Source of the DNA: Pseudomonadota bacterium
GTDB lineage: Bacteria > Desulfobacterota > Desulfovibrionia > Desulfovibrionales > Desulfovibrionaceae
Length of the DNA stretch: 35,332 nucleotides
NCBI GenBank assembly: GCA_023433925.1
Contig: JAEYTO010000080.1
Coordinates: 1 to 35,332 of the forward strand
Direction: 5' to 3'
Shown here: in pieces, positions 1 through 8,330 of the stretch
How positions within the stretch are numbered: position 1 is the stretch's first letter
Layout of the letters: each line of letters begins with the position of its first letter
Translations under genes and position numbers: made by a program
Notes under the pieces: generated by a model
Databases searched by the model: none
Seen by the model: only the letters and a program-made list of their open reading frames with translations
Told to the model about the DNA's origin: nothing

Positions 1-1200
1 GCCCTGAGCGAATGCGAATCCTTCCGCGTCGAGCAGGAGGCGCGCATGAAGGACGAGATCGCCTCCTCGCGCACCATGCTGCTCGGCGGCTCGGCCATGG
101 CCCTGCTTCTGGGCGCGATCTTCGCCGTGTTCATCACCCGCCTCATAACCATGGCGCTGGGCAAGGGCGTTGGCTTCGCCGCCGAGGTGGCCCAGGGGCG
201 GCTGGACACGGAGCTGGCCATCGACCAGCGTGACGAGATCGGCAAGCTGGCCGATTCGCTGCGCGACATGGTCGCCAAGCTGCGCGGAGTGGTGGGCGAG
301 GTCGTCTCGGCCAGCGAGAACGTCTCCAGCGGCAGCGAGGAGCTGGCGGCCTCGGCCGAACAGATCTCCCAGGGCGCCACGGAGCAGGCCGCGAGCATCG
401 AGGAGATATCCTCCAGCATGGAGGAGATGGCCGCCAACATCCACCAGAACACCGAAAACGCGAAGGTGACCGAGCAGACGGCCGTGAAGTCGGCCGAGAA
501 CGCGCGCAAGGGCGGTGAGGCCGTGGCCGGGACCGTGCAGGCCATGCGCCACATCGCCGAGAAGATATCCATCATCGAGGAGATCGCCCGCCAGACCAAC
601 CTGCTGGCCCTCAACGCGGCCATCGAGGCTGCCCGCGCCGGCGAGCATGGCAAGGGCTTCGCCGTGGTGGCCGCCGAGGTGCGCAAGCTGGCCGAGCGCA
701 GCGGCGCGGCGGCCGGCGAGATCAGTGAGCTTTCGTCCAGCAGCGTGGCCGTGGCCGAGGAGGCCGGCCGCATGCTGGAGCTCATGCTGCCGGATATCCA
801 GCGCACGGCCGAGCTCGTGCAGGAGATCGCCGCGGCGAGCAAGGAGCAGAGCGCCGGAGCCGAACAAGTCAACAAGGCTATCCAGCAGCTCGATAAGGTC
901 ATTCAGGGCAACGCTTCGGCCGCCGAGGAGATGGCCTCCACGGCCGAGGAGCTGTCCAGTCAGGCCGAACAGCTCCAGTCCACCATCAGCTTCTTCAGCC
1001 TGGGCGGCAACGGGCATGGCGGCAATGGCCGCAAGGCTCCGCCGTCCAAGGCCGCCCTCGTGGCCGGCGTTCCTGGCGCAGGCCGGAGGGACGGCAACGG
1101 CCATGGTCCCAAGCAGACGCCCAGCGGGAAAAAACCGCTCACGCAAGGCGTGACACTGAAGCTGACCGGAAACGAGGACGAAGAGTTCGAGCGGTTTTAG
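1..1200 (+). CDS. Methyl-accepting chemotaxis protein, C-terminal part (5' end outside window)
   Basis: The reading frame is open from base 1, so the sensor domain and start lie to the left. The visible 399 residues begin just before a transmembrane segment (about residues 25-48, MLLGGSAMALLLGAIF onward). A HAMP-like stretch follows, then a long coiled-coil signalling domain. The hairpin tip that docks CheA/CheW is clear, with the family signatures RQTNLLALNAAIEAARAGE and GKGFAVVAAEVRKLAERS. The domain is followed by a flexible tail of about 60 residues rich in Gly, Pro and Lys, ending in DEEFERF. The last five residues, EFERF, fit the CheR/CheB docking pentapeptide pattern x-[HFYW]-x-x-[HFYW]. 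This is an inner-membrane chemoreceptor; its ligand cannot be inferred because the sensor region is missing. Confidence 0.95.
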   Translation, partial: ALSECESFRVEQEARMKDEIASSRTMLLGGSAMALLLGAIFAVFITRLITMALGKGVGFAAEVAQGRLDTELAIDQRDEIGKLADSLRDMVAKLRGVVGEVVSASENVSSGSEELAASAEQISQGATEQAASIEEISSSMEEMAANIHQNTENAKVTEQTAVKSAENARKGGEAVAGTVQAMRHIAEKISIIEEIARQTNLLALNAAIEAARAGEHGKGFAVVAAEVRKLAERSGAAAGEISELSSSSVAVAEEAGRMLELMLPDIQRTAELVQEIAAASKEQSAGAEQVNKAIQQLDKVIQGNASAAEEMASTAEELSSQAEQLQSTISFFSLGGNGHGGNGRKAPPSKAALVAGVPGAGRRDGNGHGPKQTPSGKKPLTQGVTLKLTGNEDEEFERF

Positions 1201-1286
1201 GGTCTCATGACGTTTGATAAAAAGGCTCTGGCGCCGTATCCGGGGCCCAAGATCATTGACAAAGGCCGTTTTATACTGCCTCCGGC

Positions 1287-1322
1287 GGCCAAGGGGGCGT
1301 GGCCCCCTTGGCCCCCCGTCTT
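1287..1322 (+). terminator. Hairpin after the chemoreceptor gene
   Basis: A perfect 12-bp inverted repeat (1287-1298 with 1302-1313, three-base loop GTG) is followed by CCCCGTCTTTT. It lies about 90 bases after the chemoreceptor stop codon, in the orientation expected for a factor-independent terminator, although the T run is short and separated from the stem by C residues. The preceding TGCCTCCGGCGGCC is, from memory, common in dispersed Desulfovibrio elements. Confidence 0.5.
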
Positions 1323-1382
1323 TTAACTGCGCTACTCAGACAATGTGCTGAAATAATATTAAAAGTTTTTGGTGGAGAGAGC

Positions 1383-1422
1383 GCGAGAGAGGCCCCTTTT
1401 TTCAAAAAGGGGCCTCTCTCGC
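1383..1422. repeat. 19-bp perfect palindromic hairpin, intergenic
   Basis: Bases 1383-1401 are the exact reverse complement of 1404-1422, with a two-base loop TC. The stem contains GCGAGAGAGGCCCC and a T5/A5 block next to the loop. It has no downstream T run on either strand, so it is not a textbook terminator. The outer arm GAGAGAGG is shared with the palindromes at 13208-13234 and 14299-14325, which suggests a dispersed element family. It lies between the convergent chemoreceptor and lpdA genes. A third smaller dyad (1448-1456 with 1463-1471) follows before the lpdA stop. I see no gene in 1201-1500. Confidence 0.65.
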
Positions 1423-1500
1423 AAATAATTGTCTGTCAGCAGTCTGAGGCCCTGGAGCCGCGTCCAGGGCCTTTGTCGTCATGAAGTCGGGGACCTCGTT

Positions 1501-2862
1501 TCAGGCCGGCGTGCGCTCGGCGTGCAGGGCCTCCATGAGCGACTCGTCGATGGAGGGGTGCGGAAAGACCGTGCGCATCACGTCCTCGGCGGTCCAAGCC
1601 TCGCGGACCATGACCGCGGCCAGGGTGGCCAGGTGGGACACGCCGAAGCCCACGCCGCAGGCCCCGGCGACCTTGCCGCCGGACCAGACGACCTTCACGA
1701 AGCCGCTCGTGGCTCCGTGGGCCTGGGCGATGGGATTGGCCACGAGCTGGGCGCGGGATACGAAAACCTCGTGTCCTTCGGTCTTGAGCTCGTGGGCCAT
1801 GCGACCGGCGCGCATGGTCTCGGGCGAGCCGTAGATGCACGAGGGCACAACGCCCGGATCAAAGGGCTTGCGCTCGCGGCCGGCGGCCACCCGCGCCACG
1901 TAGCGCGCCTGGGCCTCGGCCGCGTGGGCCAGCATGAAGCGGCCGTTCACGTCGCCCACGGCGAAGACCGTGGGCGCGGCGCGCAGATAGTCGTCGGTGC
2001 GCACGAAGCCTGGCCCGAAGAACTCGCAGCCGGCGGCCTCCAGGCCCAGACCTGCGCTCACGGGTCTGCGGCCCACGGCCACCAGGGCCTTCTCGGCGCT
2101 GACGAGGTCGCCGCTGTCCAGGGTCACTTCGGCGCGGTCCTCCTTGGCGGCCAGGGACTTGACCTTGACGCCGGCCAGGATGTTCCAGCCCTTGCGCTTG
2201 AAGATCCTGGCCAGCTCCGCGCTCACCTCCGGGTCTTCCTGGGGGGCTAGGCGCGGGGCCGCGTCGATGACCGTGATGGATGTGCCCAGGCGGTGGAAGA
2301 CCTGGCCAAGCTCGAGGCCGATGTACCCGCCGCCGATGATCATGAGCGAGCGCGGCGGCCGGGCCTCATCCAGGAGCTGGTCCGAGTTGAGGATGGTCCT
2401 GCCGTCGGGCTCCAGGCCGGGCACGGCCAGAGGCGAGCCGCCCATGGCCAGCACGGCGTGGCGGAACTCCACGCGCTTTTCGCCGTCGGCGGCCTGGACC
2501 AGCGCCGCGTTGGGTCCGATCAGACGAGCCTCGCCCATGAGCAGGGTCACGCCGGCTTGCTGGAGCTTGACCATCATGCCTTTGCGCGTGGCCGAGAGGA
2601 GCTTGCTCTTGCGCGTCTGGAGCGCGCCGAAGTCCACCTTGGCCTCGCCGGTGGCAAGCTTGAGCCGGATCTGGGCGTCGAGCTCGTCGACGGCGGCCGT
2701 GGCGCCGAGGAAGAGCTTGGTCGGAATGCAGCCGCGGTTGAGGCAGGTGCCGCCGAGCACGTCGCGCTCGGCGAGCACGACCTTGAGGCCCAAAGCGGCC
2801 GCCTCAAGGGCCGCGTTGTAGCCGCCGGGCCCGGCCCCGATGACGAAGAGATCACATGTCAT
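1501..2862 (-). CDS. lpdA: Dihydrolipoyl dehydrogenase (L protein / E3)
   Basis: A flavoprotein disulfide reductase of 453 residues. It reoxidises the dihydrolipoyl group on GcvH with NAD+. The FAD-binding GxGxxG (VIGAGPGGYNAA) is at residues 7-18, and the redox-active disulfide CLNRGC is C40/C45. A second Rossmann motif for NAD (MIIGGGYIGLELG) is mid-protein, and the active-site His is in FPHPSIDE near the C-terminus. It is the last gene of the gcvH-gcvPA-gcvPB-lpdA operon, and its start overlaps the end of gcvPB by 11 bases, so the two are probably translationally coupled. Family membership is certain. That it serves glycine cleavage rather than another 2-oxoacid dehydrogenase is inferred from its neighbours. 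Confidence 0.95.
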   Translation of the reverse strand: MTCDLFVIGAGPGGYNAALEAAALGLKVVLAERDVLGGTCLNRGCIPTKLFLGATAAVDELDAQIRLKLATGEAKVDFGALQTRKSKLLSATRKGMMVKLQQAGVTLLMGEARLIGPNAALVQAADGEKRVEFRHAVLAMGGSPLAVPGLEPDGRTILNSDQLLDEARPPRSLMIIGGGYIGLELGQVFHRLGTSITVIDAAPRLAPQEDPEVSAELARIFKRKGWNILAGVKVKSLAAKEDRAEVTLDSGDLVSAEKALVAVGRRPVSAGLGLEAAGCEFFGPGFVRTDDYLRAAPTVFAVGDVNGRFMLAHAAEAQARYVARVAAGRERKPFDPGVVPSCIYGSPETMRAGRMAHELKTEGHEVFVSRAQLVANPIAQAHGATSGFVKVVWSGGKVAGACGVGFGVSHLATLAAVMVREAWTAEDVMRTVFPHPSIDESLMEALHAERTPA

Positions 2863-4297
2863 CGGTGAGCACCATGCTTCGGGCGGCCAGGGTCTCGTCC
2901 AGCCTGGTCACGGGCAGCGTCACGGGCGCGGCCTGCACCGAGGCCGGATCGGTCTCGGCGCGGGTCAGGATCTCGATCAGCTCGTCCACGAAGAGATCCA
3001 GGGTCTCCTTGGATTCGGTCTCCGTGGGCTCGAACATGAGGCATTCCTTGACGATGAGCGGGAAGTAGATCGTGGGCGCGTGGATGCCCTTGTCCAGAAG
3101 GGCCTTGGCGATGTCCAGGGCGCGCACGCCCTTCTCGGCCTGCCTGGCGGCCGAGGCCACGAACTCGTGCATGCACGTGCGGTTGTAGGGGATCTCCAGG
3201 TAATCTTCCAGCCGCTTGCGCAGGTAGTTGGCGGAGAGCACGGCGTTCTCGGACACGCGGGCGAGCCCTTCGCCGCCCAGGCGCAGGATGTAGGCATAGG
3301 CTTTGAGCACCACGCCGAAGTTGCCGTAGAAGGGCGCCACGTAGCCGATGGACTTGGGATGGTCGTAGTCCAGGAAGAACTGGCCGTCCTCCAGCTTGGC
3401 CACGCGCGAGATGGGCAGGTAGTCGAGCAGCCGTTGCGACACGCCCACGGGGCCGGAGCCCGGCCCGCCGCCGCCGTGCGGGGTGCCGAAGGTCTTGTGC
3501 AGGTTGACGTGCACCACGTCGAAGCCCACGTCGCCCACGCGCATCTTGCCCATGATGGCGTTGAGGTTGGCGCCGTCGTAATAGAGCAGGGCGTCCACCT
3601 CATTGAGCGCGGCCACGATCTCGGGCAGGTGCCGCTCGAACAGGCCGAGCGTGTTGGGGCAGGTCATCATGAGCGCGGCCACCTCGTCGTCCAGGGCCGC
3701 GCGGAGCACTGCCGGGTCCACGATGCCGTCCTTGGACTCGATGGTCACCACGTCGTAGCCCGCGATGGCCGCCGAGGCAGGGTTGGTGCCGTGGGCCGAG
3801 TCCGGCACGATGACCTTGGTCTTCTTGTTGCCCTTGTCGCGGTGATAGGCCGCGATGAGCATGACGCCGGTCAGCTCGCCGTGCGCGCCGGCCATGGGGT
3901 GCAGCGTGAAGCCGGCCATGCCCGTGATCTCGCACAGCAGCCGCTCGGTCTCGTGCATGACCTCCAGCGCGCCCTGGCAGAAGCGGCCCGCGCCCTTGAG
4001 CTGGGGCAGCACCGGATGCAACCCGGCGAAGCCGGGCAGGGCGGCCACGTGCTCCGTGAACTTGGGGTTGTACTTCATGGTGCACGAGCCCAGGGGATAG
4101 AAGTTCGAGTCCACCCCGAAGTTCTTGCGCGACAGGCCCGTGAAATGGCGCACGGTGTCCAGCTCGCTCAACTCGGGCAGGCCCGTGGACCCGTCCCGCA
4201 GAAGCGAGGCGTCGATGTAGGCGCTCACGTCCTTGGCCGGCTTTTCGGGCCACACGCCCTCGCGGCCGGGTCGGGACTTGGCGAACACGGTCTTCAT
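2852..4297 (-). CDS. gcvPB: Glycine dehydrogenase (decarboxylating) subunit 2
   Basis: A PLP-dependent subunit of the two-subunit type of P protein, 481 residues. With GcvPA it decarboxylates glycine and passes the aminomethyl group to lipoylated GcvH. The PLP lysine is K268 in NLHKTFGTPHGGGGPG, the strongest signature of the family. Other conserved stretches are YPLGSCTMKYNP and DSAHGTNPASA. The frame stays open far upstream, but that part is the shadow of gcvPA. The start was chosen at MKTVFAKSRPG because it forms an ATGA overlap with the gcvPA stop and has GGGAGG a few bases upstream. Confidence 0.96.
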   Translation of the reverse strand: MKTVFAKSRPGREGVWPEKPAKDVSAYIDASLLRDGSTGLPELSELDTVRHFTGLSRKNFGVDSNFYPLGSCTMKYNPKFTEHVAALPGFAGLHPVLPQLKGAGRFCQGALEVMHETERLLCEITGMAGFTLHPMAGAHGELTGVMLIAAYHRDKGNKKTKVIVPDSAHGTNPASAAIAGYDVVTIESKDGIVDPAVLRAALDDEVAALMMTCPNTLGLFERHLPEIVAALNEVDALLYYDGANLNAIMGKMRVGDVGFDVVHVNLHKTFGTPHGGGGPGSGPVGVSQRLLDYLPISRVAKLEDGQFFLDYDHPKSIGYVAPFYGNFGVVLKAYAYILRLGGEGLARVSENAVLSANYLRKRLEDYLEIPYNRTCMHEFVASAARQAEKGVRALDIAKALLDKGIHAPTIYFPLIVKECLMFEPTETESKETLDLFVDELIEILTRAETDPASVQAAPVTLPVTRLDETLAARSMVLTDDM

Positions 4298-5625
4298 AGG
4301 ATGCCTCCCAACAGCTCGGCCATGACGCCGATCTCCTCGCGGGTGCGGCGCTCGGTGACGGCCACCAGGAGCGCATTGTCCAGGCCCTGGTAGTAGCGGC
4401 CCAGCGGGAAGCCCGGCACGAAGCCCTTCTGGGTGAGCTTGTCGATGGCCTCTCGGGCGCTGACGGGCAGCCTGACGGCGAACTCGTTGCCGAAGGGACC
4501 CTTGTTGAAGAGCGTCACGCCGGGCAGGGCGGTCAACCGCTCGGCCGCGTAGTGGGCGCGCTCCACGCACAGGGCCGCGGTGCGCCTGAGGCCCTCGTCG
4601 CCCAGCAGGCACATGTGGATGAGCGCGCGCATGGCGCACAGGGCCTGGTTGGAGCAGATGTTGGACGTCGCCTTCTGGCGGCGGATGTGCTGCTCGCGGG
4701 CTTGCAGGGTCAACACGTAGCCGGTGCGGCCCTGGCTGTCCTTGGTGCGGCCCACGATGCGGCCGGGCATCTGGCGCACGAGCTCCTTGGTGCAGGTCAT
4801 GATGCCCAGGTACGGGCCGCCGAAGCTCATGGCCATGCCCAGGCTTTGGCCCTCGGCCACGGCGATGTCCGCGCCCATGGCCCCAGGCGTTTTGAGGATG
4901 GCCTGCATGACCGGGTAGGCCGAGACGATGGCCAGGGCCTTCCTGGACTTGGCGTGGGCGAAGAGGCTCGTGTAGTCCTCGACGGACCCGAAGAAGTTCG
5001 GGTTCTGCACGATGACCGCGGCGGTGCGCTCGTCCACGGCGGCCGTCAGGGCCTCCATGTCCGCCTCGGCCCCCTTGCCCGGCACGTTCACGAACTCCAG
5101 GCTCAGGTTGCACGTGTAGGAGGCCAGCATGGTTTGGTAGATGGGGTTGACCGTGCCCGAGATGACCACGCGCGTGCGCTTGGTGGCGCGCACGGCCATC
5201 ATGATGGCCTCGAACAGGGCCGTGCCGCCGTCGTAGACGCTCGCGTTGGCGCAATCCATGCCCATGAGCCTGGCCACGGCGGTCTGGTACTCGAAGATGG
5301 CTTGCAACGTGCCCTGGGATGCCTCGGGCTGGTAAGGCGTGTAGGCCGTGTAGAACTCGCCGCGCGCGGTCAGGGCGTCCACGGCGTGGGGAATGTGGTG
5401 GTCATAGACGCCGGCGCCGATGAAGCCGACCAGGTCGTTGCGGTTGCGGGCGGCCAGGTGCTCCATGTGCCTGACCACGGCCATCTCGCTGCGGCCCTCG
5501 GGCAGGTTGAAGCTTTTGGGCCGCAGGTCCGGGCCGATCTCGGCGAAAAGCTCCTCCACCGAGGAGACGCCGATGGCCGCGAGCATCTCGCGCGTGTCTT
5601 CCGGGGTATGCGGGATGAAGGGCAT
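4294..5625 (-). CDS. gcvPA: Glycine dehydrogenase (decarboxylating) subunit 1
   Basis: This is the N-terminal-half homologue of the long one-chain GcvP, 443 residues, without the PLP lysine; it completes the active site with GcvPB. Characteristic stretches are FIGAGVYDHHIPHAVD, YTPYQPEASQGTLQ and YDGGTALFEA near residues 75-150. The start has AGGAG seven bases upstream. It follows gcvH after a 33-base gap and overlaps gcvPB by four bases, as expected for stoichiometric subunits. The split form is usual in Gram-positives, archaea and sulfate reducers. Confidence 0.96.
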   Translation of the reverse strand: MPFIPHTPEDTREMLAAIGVSSVEELFAEIGPDLRPKSFNLPEGRSEMAVVRHMEHLAARNRNDLVGFIGAGVYDHHIPHAVDALTARGEFYTAYTPYQPEASQGTLQAIFEYQTAVARLMGMDCANASVYDGGTALFEAIMMAVRATKRTRVVISGTVNPIYQTMLASYTCNLSLEFVNVPGKGAEADMEALTAAVDERTAAVIVQNPNFFGSVEDYTSLFAHAKSRKALAIVSAYPVMQAILKTPGAMGADIAVAEGQSLGMAMSFGGPYLGIMTCTKELVRQMPGRIVGRTKDSQGRTGYVLTLQAREQHIRRQKATSNICSNQALCAMRALIHMCLLGDEGLRRTAALCVERAHYAAERLTALPGVTLFNKGPFGNEFAVRLPVSAREAIDKLTQKGFVPGFPLGRYYQGLDNALLVAVTERRTREEIGVMAELLGGIL

Positions 5626-5658
5626 GGTGTGCTCCTGGGCCTTGCGGCCCCGCGGCGG

Positions 5659-6036
5659 CTAGTGGCCGGCCTGGGCGACCTGGGCGTACTCGTCGGCGCC
5701 GATCAGGCCCTGGGGCTTGCCCGCGAGCTTGACACGGATCATCCAGCCCTTGCCGTAGGGGTCCTGGTTGATGAGCTCGGGCGCGGCGGCCAACTCCTCG
5801 TTCACGGCCACGACCTCGCCCGAGACCGGAGCGTACAGCTCGCTGGCGGCCTTGACCGACTCCACCGAGCCCATCTCCGCGCCGGCCTGCACCGTGTCGC
5901 CCACGGCGGGCAGCTCCACGAAGGTCAGGTCGCCGAGCTGCTCCTGGGCGAAATGGGTGATGCCGACCACGGCCTCGTCGCCCTCGATGCGCGCCCACTC
6001 ATGGCTCTTGGCGTAAAGCAGTTCCTTGGGGATCAT
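5659..6036 (-). CDS. gcvH: Glycine cleavage system H protein
   Basis: This 125-residue lipoyl carrier shuttles the aminomethyl group between the P, T and L proteins. The lipoylation site is K62 in VESVKAASELYAP, inside a complete biotinyl/lipoyl fold; length and N-terminus (YAKSHEWARIEGD) are standard. A good ribosome-binding site (AGAGAGG) precedes the ATG. It is the first gene of the operon. The operon in the window lacks gcvT (T protein, aminomethyltransferase), which must be elsewhere if the pathway is complete. Confidence 0.96.
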   Translation of the reverse strand: MIPKELLYAKSHEWARIEGDEAVVGITHFAQEQLGDLTFVELPAVGDTVQAGAEMGSVESVKAASELYAPVSGEVVAVNEELAAAPELINQDPYGKGWMIRVKLAGKPQGLIGADEYAQVAQAGH

Positions 6037-6220
6037 ATGGCCTCTCTTTAATGATGGAACGGATCAGCGGGAGCGCTCTTCGCTCCGTGAAGGAATTTGC
6101 ATGTAACTCCTGCCCGGAAAAGGGGCAAGTCCTGCCTGGGCCTTGATTTGGCCGCCTCTTGCGGGTAAGCGGTCATGGCGGTTCGGCGGGTTTGCCGGGC
6201 CGGACGGATGGGGCAGGCAC

Positions 6221-6928
6221 ATGATCTTCTCCCTGGCCAAGCGACAACGGACCGGTTCGGTGACACAATCACGGCAGGCTGCCGCCCGCGAGCGGCTTAG
6301 CATTGATGTATGCGGCAAGGTCTGGGCCATCGAGCGCCTGGGCGACCTGGAGAGCCTTTGGCAAGGTCTTGGTCAGGAGGAGTTCGGCGGGGATGAGCGC
6401 ATCCCCTACTGGAGCGAGCTGTGGCCCGCGAGCCTGCTCCTGTCCTGGTGGCTGGAGGAGAACCGCGAAGCCATCCGCGGCCGGACGTGCCTGGACCTCG
6501 GCTGCGGCCTGGGGCTCACGGCCATCATCGCCGCGTCCTTCGGCGCGCGGGTCATCGGCATGGACTACGAGTTGGAGGCCCTGCGCTACGCCCGCGACAA
6601 CGCCGAGCTGAACAACGTGGGCCAGCCCCTGTGGGCGGCCATGGACTGGCGCGCGCCGGCTTTGAAGCCTGGGAGCATCGAGTTCATGTGGGGCGGCGAC
6701 ATCATATACGAGAAGCGCTTTTTCGAGCCCCTGCGCGAGCTGTTCGCCTACGCCCTGGCTCCGCACGGCCGTATCTGGCTCGGCGAGCCCCAGCGCAGCG
6801 TGTCGCGGCCCGCCTGGCAATGGCTGGCTGAGAACGGCTGGAACGTGCGCAAGGTCATCACGCGGCCCGTGCCCACCGAAGGCTACACCGTGACCGTGAA
6901 CCTGTGGGAGCTGTCCAAGCAGTCCTGA
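6221..6928 (+). CDS. Class I SAM-dependent methyltransferase, Methyltransf_16-like
   Basis: About 235 residues with a seven-beta-strand methyltransferase fold. Motif I is LDLGCGLGLTAI, followed by the acidic end of strand 2 in VIGMDYELEA. The post-I motif GGDIIYE resembles the D-x-x-Y of the Methyltransf_16 (protein-lysine methyltransferase, METTL20/EEF1AKMT-like) group, so a protein substrate is possible; the true substrate is unknown. Upstream of it, IPYWSELWPASLLLSWWL is the usual N-terminal clamp of this group. The ATG at 6221 follows GGGGCAGG; an in-frame ATG at 6143 would add 26 residues with no clear ribosome-binding site. It is divergent from the gcv operon. Confidence 0.8.
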   Translation: MIFSLAKRQRTGSVTQSRQAAARERLSIDVCGKVWAIERLGDLESLWQGLGQEEFGGDERIPYWSELWPASLLLSWWLEENREAIRGRTCLDLGCGLGLTAIIAASFGARVIGMDYELEALRYARDNAELNNVGQPLWAAMDWRAPALKPGSIEFMWGGDIIYEKRFFEPLRELFAYALAPHGRIWLGEPQRSVSRPAWQWLAENGWNVRKVITRPVPTEGYTVTVNLWELSKQS

Positions 6929-6940
6929 CAGGCTGCCGTA

Positions 6941-6960
6941 AAATCCATCCTGGATTTGTT
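6941..6960 (+). terminator. Weak hairpin after the methyltransferase gene
   Basis: AAATCCA (6941-6947) and TGGATTT (6951-6957) form a 7-bp stem with a three-base loop, followed by GTTCAG. It is short and has no clean T run, so it is a possible weak terminator only. Two further GC-rich hairpins (6975-6981 with 6986-6992, and 6995-7000 with 7009-7014) follow in the nikR leader. I do not recognise a NikR operator there. Confidence 0.3.
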
Positions 6961-7042
6961 CAGCTTTGCATCCGGCGGGCCCTCCGGCCCGCGAGGCCTG
7001 CCTTGCAACAGGCCGGCAAGCCCCGAGCCTCAAGGAGGGCGC

Positions 7043-7462
7043 ATGGGCAAGACCATCCGCTTCGGCGTGTCCCTGGACTCGGACCTCCTGGACCAGTTCG
7101 ACAAGCTGCTTGGCGAGCACAAATACGAGAACCGCTCCGAGGCCATCCGCGACCTCATCCGCAACAAGCTCGTGGAAAAGGAGTGGCAGGACACGGACAA
7201 GGTTCTGGCCGGAACCCTCTCGATTGTCTTCGACCATCACCAGAGCGACCTGGCCCAGAAGCTGACCGAAATTCAGCATGACTTCCACGGACTCATCCTG
7301 TCCACGCTGCACGTGCACCTGGATCATCACAACTGTCTGGAAGTGCTCGTGCTCCGGGGCCCCGGCAACCAGATACGCGACCTGTCCCAACGGCTCATAT
7401 CCACCAAGGGCGTCAAGCACGGCAAGCTGGGCCTGACCACCACGGGCCAGGGGCTGTCCTGA
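7043..7462 (+). CDS. nikR: Nickel-responsive transcriptional regulator NikR
   Basis: A 139-residue regulator with an N-terminal ribbon-helix-helix DNA-binding domain (residues 1-45, IRFGVSLDSDLLDQFDKLL) and a C-terminal ACT-like nickel-sensing domain. The four square-planar nickel ligands of E. coli NikR (H76, H87, H89, C95) are conserved here as H79, H90, H92 and C98, the last three in LHVHLDHHNCLE. The ATG at 7043 was chosen because AAGGAGG stands a few bases before it; upstream in-frame codons have no such site. Its stop codon overlaps the folE2 start by one base (TGATG), so the two genes are very probably one transcription unit. It should repress nickel uptake or related genes in the presence of nickel; no nickel transporter is visible in the window. 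Confidence 0.95.
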   Translation: MGKTIRFGVSLDSDLLDQFDKLLGEHKYENRSEAIRDLIRNKLVEKEWQDTDKVLAGTLSIVFDHHQSDLAQKLTEIQHDFHGLILSTLHVHLDHHNCLEVLVLRGPGNQIRDLSQRLISTKGVKHGKLGLTTTGQGLS

Positions 7463-8280
7463 TGGCCGGCCGGGAATACCGCGGGATGCGCGACGTGCAA
7501 AGCTCGCCGGCCGAGGTGGCCCTGTCCATCGACCGCGTAGGCGTGAAGCACCTGCGGCTGCCGGTCATCGTGCGCGACCAGGCCCAGGGCGTGCAGCACA
7601 CCGTGGCCAGCGTGGATCTGGGCGTGGATTTGCCGGCGGCCTTCAAGGGCACGCACATGAGCCGCTTCGTGGAGGCCCTGGAAAACTGGAAGGAAGAACT
7701 CGATTACGCCGCCTTCAAGCGGCTCCTCTCGGACATCCGCCAGCGGCTCGACGCGCGCAAGGCCTACGCCGTGTTCCGCTTCCCCTATTTCCTCAAGCAA
7801 GCCTCGCCCAAGAGCGGCAGCCCCGGCTGGATGAGCTACGAGTGCAGCATCACCGGCGAGATGACCGGCGAGTCCATGACCTTCACCCTGGGCGTGGACG
7901 TGCCGGTCATGACCGTCTGCCCCTGCTCATTGGCCATCAGCGAGCAGGGCGCGCACAGCCAGCGCGCGTCCGTGCGCATCATGGCCCGCTTCAGAGGCTT
8001 CCTGTGGCTGGAGGACCTCATCGACATCGCCGAGGCCTCCGGCTCCTCGCCCGTGTACACACTGCTTAAACGCGAGGACGAGAAGCTCGTCACCGAGTCC
8101 GCCTTCGCCAACCCGACCTTCGTGGAAGACGTCGTGCGCGGCGCCGCCCAGCGGCTGGACCGCCATGAGCAGGTCATCTGGTATCGCGTGGAGGTGGAGA
8201 GCTTCGAGTCCATCCACGCCCACAGCGCCTTCGCCTCCATCGAGAAAACCAAGGATGCGGCATCCAGCATCAGTGGATAG
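7462..8280 (+). CDS. folE2: GTP cyclohydrolase FolE2 (type IB)
   Basis: A 272-residue protein of the COG1469 family, which converts GTP to 7,8-dihydroneopterin triphosphate, the first step of tetrahydrofolate (and in some bacteria queuosine) synthesis. Recognised by KGTHMSRFVEAL, SYECSITGEM and the catalytic cysteine region MTVCPCSLAISEQGAHSQR. Length is normal. FolE2 differs from the zinc-dependent FolE and in several bacteria is expressed when zinc is scarce. Here it is coupled to nikR by a TGATG overlap, which is an unusual partner. Confidence 0.95.
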   Translation: MAGREYRGMRDVQSSPAEVALSIDRVGVKHLRLPVIVRDQAQGVQHTVASVDLGVDLPAAFKGTHMSRFVEALENWKEELDYAAFKRLLSDIRQRLDARKAYAVFRFPYFLKQASPKSGSPGWMSYECSITGEMTGESMTFTLGVDVPVMTVCPCSLAISEQGAHSQRASVRIMARFRGFLWLEDLIDIAEASGSSPVYTLLKREDEKLVTESAFANPTFVEDVVRGAAQRLDRHEQVIWYRVEVESFESIHAHSAFASIEKTKDAASSISG

Positions 8281-8330
8281 CCTAGCCTTGTTCTGCTGTC
8301 AACCATTTGACATTTCAAGGTAATATCTTC

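Noticed and set aside
4298..5254. 800-codon minus-strand frame extending gcvPB upstream
   Set aside because: The added part is the out-of-frame shadow of gcvPA; the true gcvPB start is set by the ATGA overlap at 4294-4297.
2840..6051. Long plus-strand open frames opposite the gcv genes
   Set aside because: They are His/Gly/Ala-rich shadows of high-G+C coding sequence on the other strand, without ribosome-binding sites or family motifs.
6037..6220. Possible glycine riboswitch upstream of gcvH
   Set aside because: The leader has a small hairpin (6070-6086) but I could not find the conserved glycine aptamer cores on the minus strand, so it is not called.
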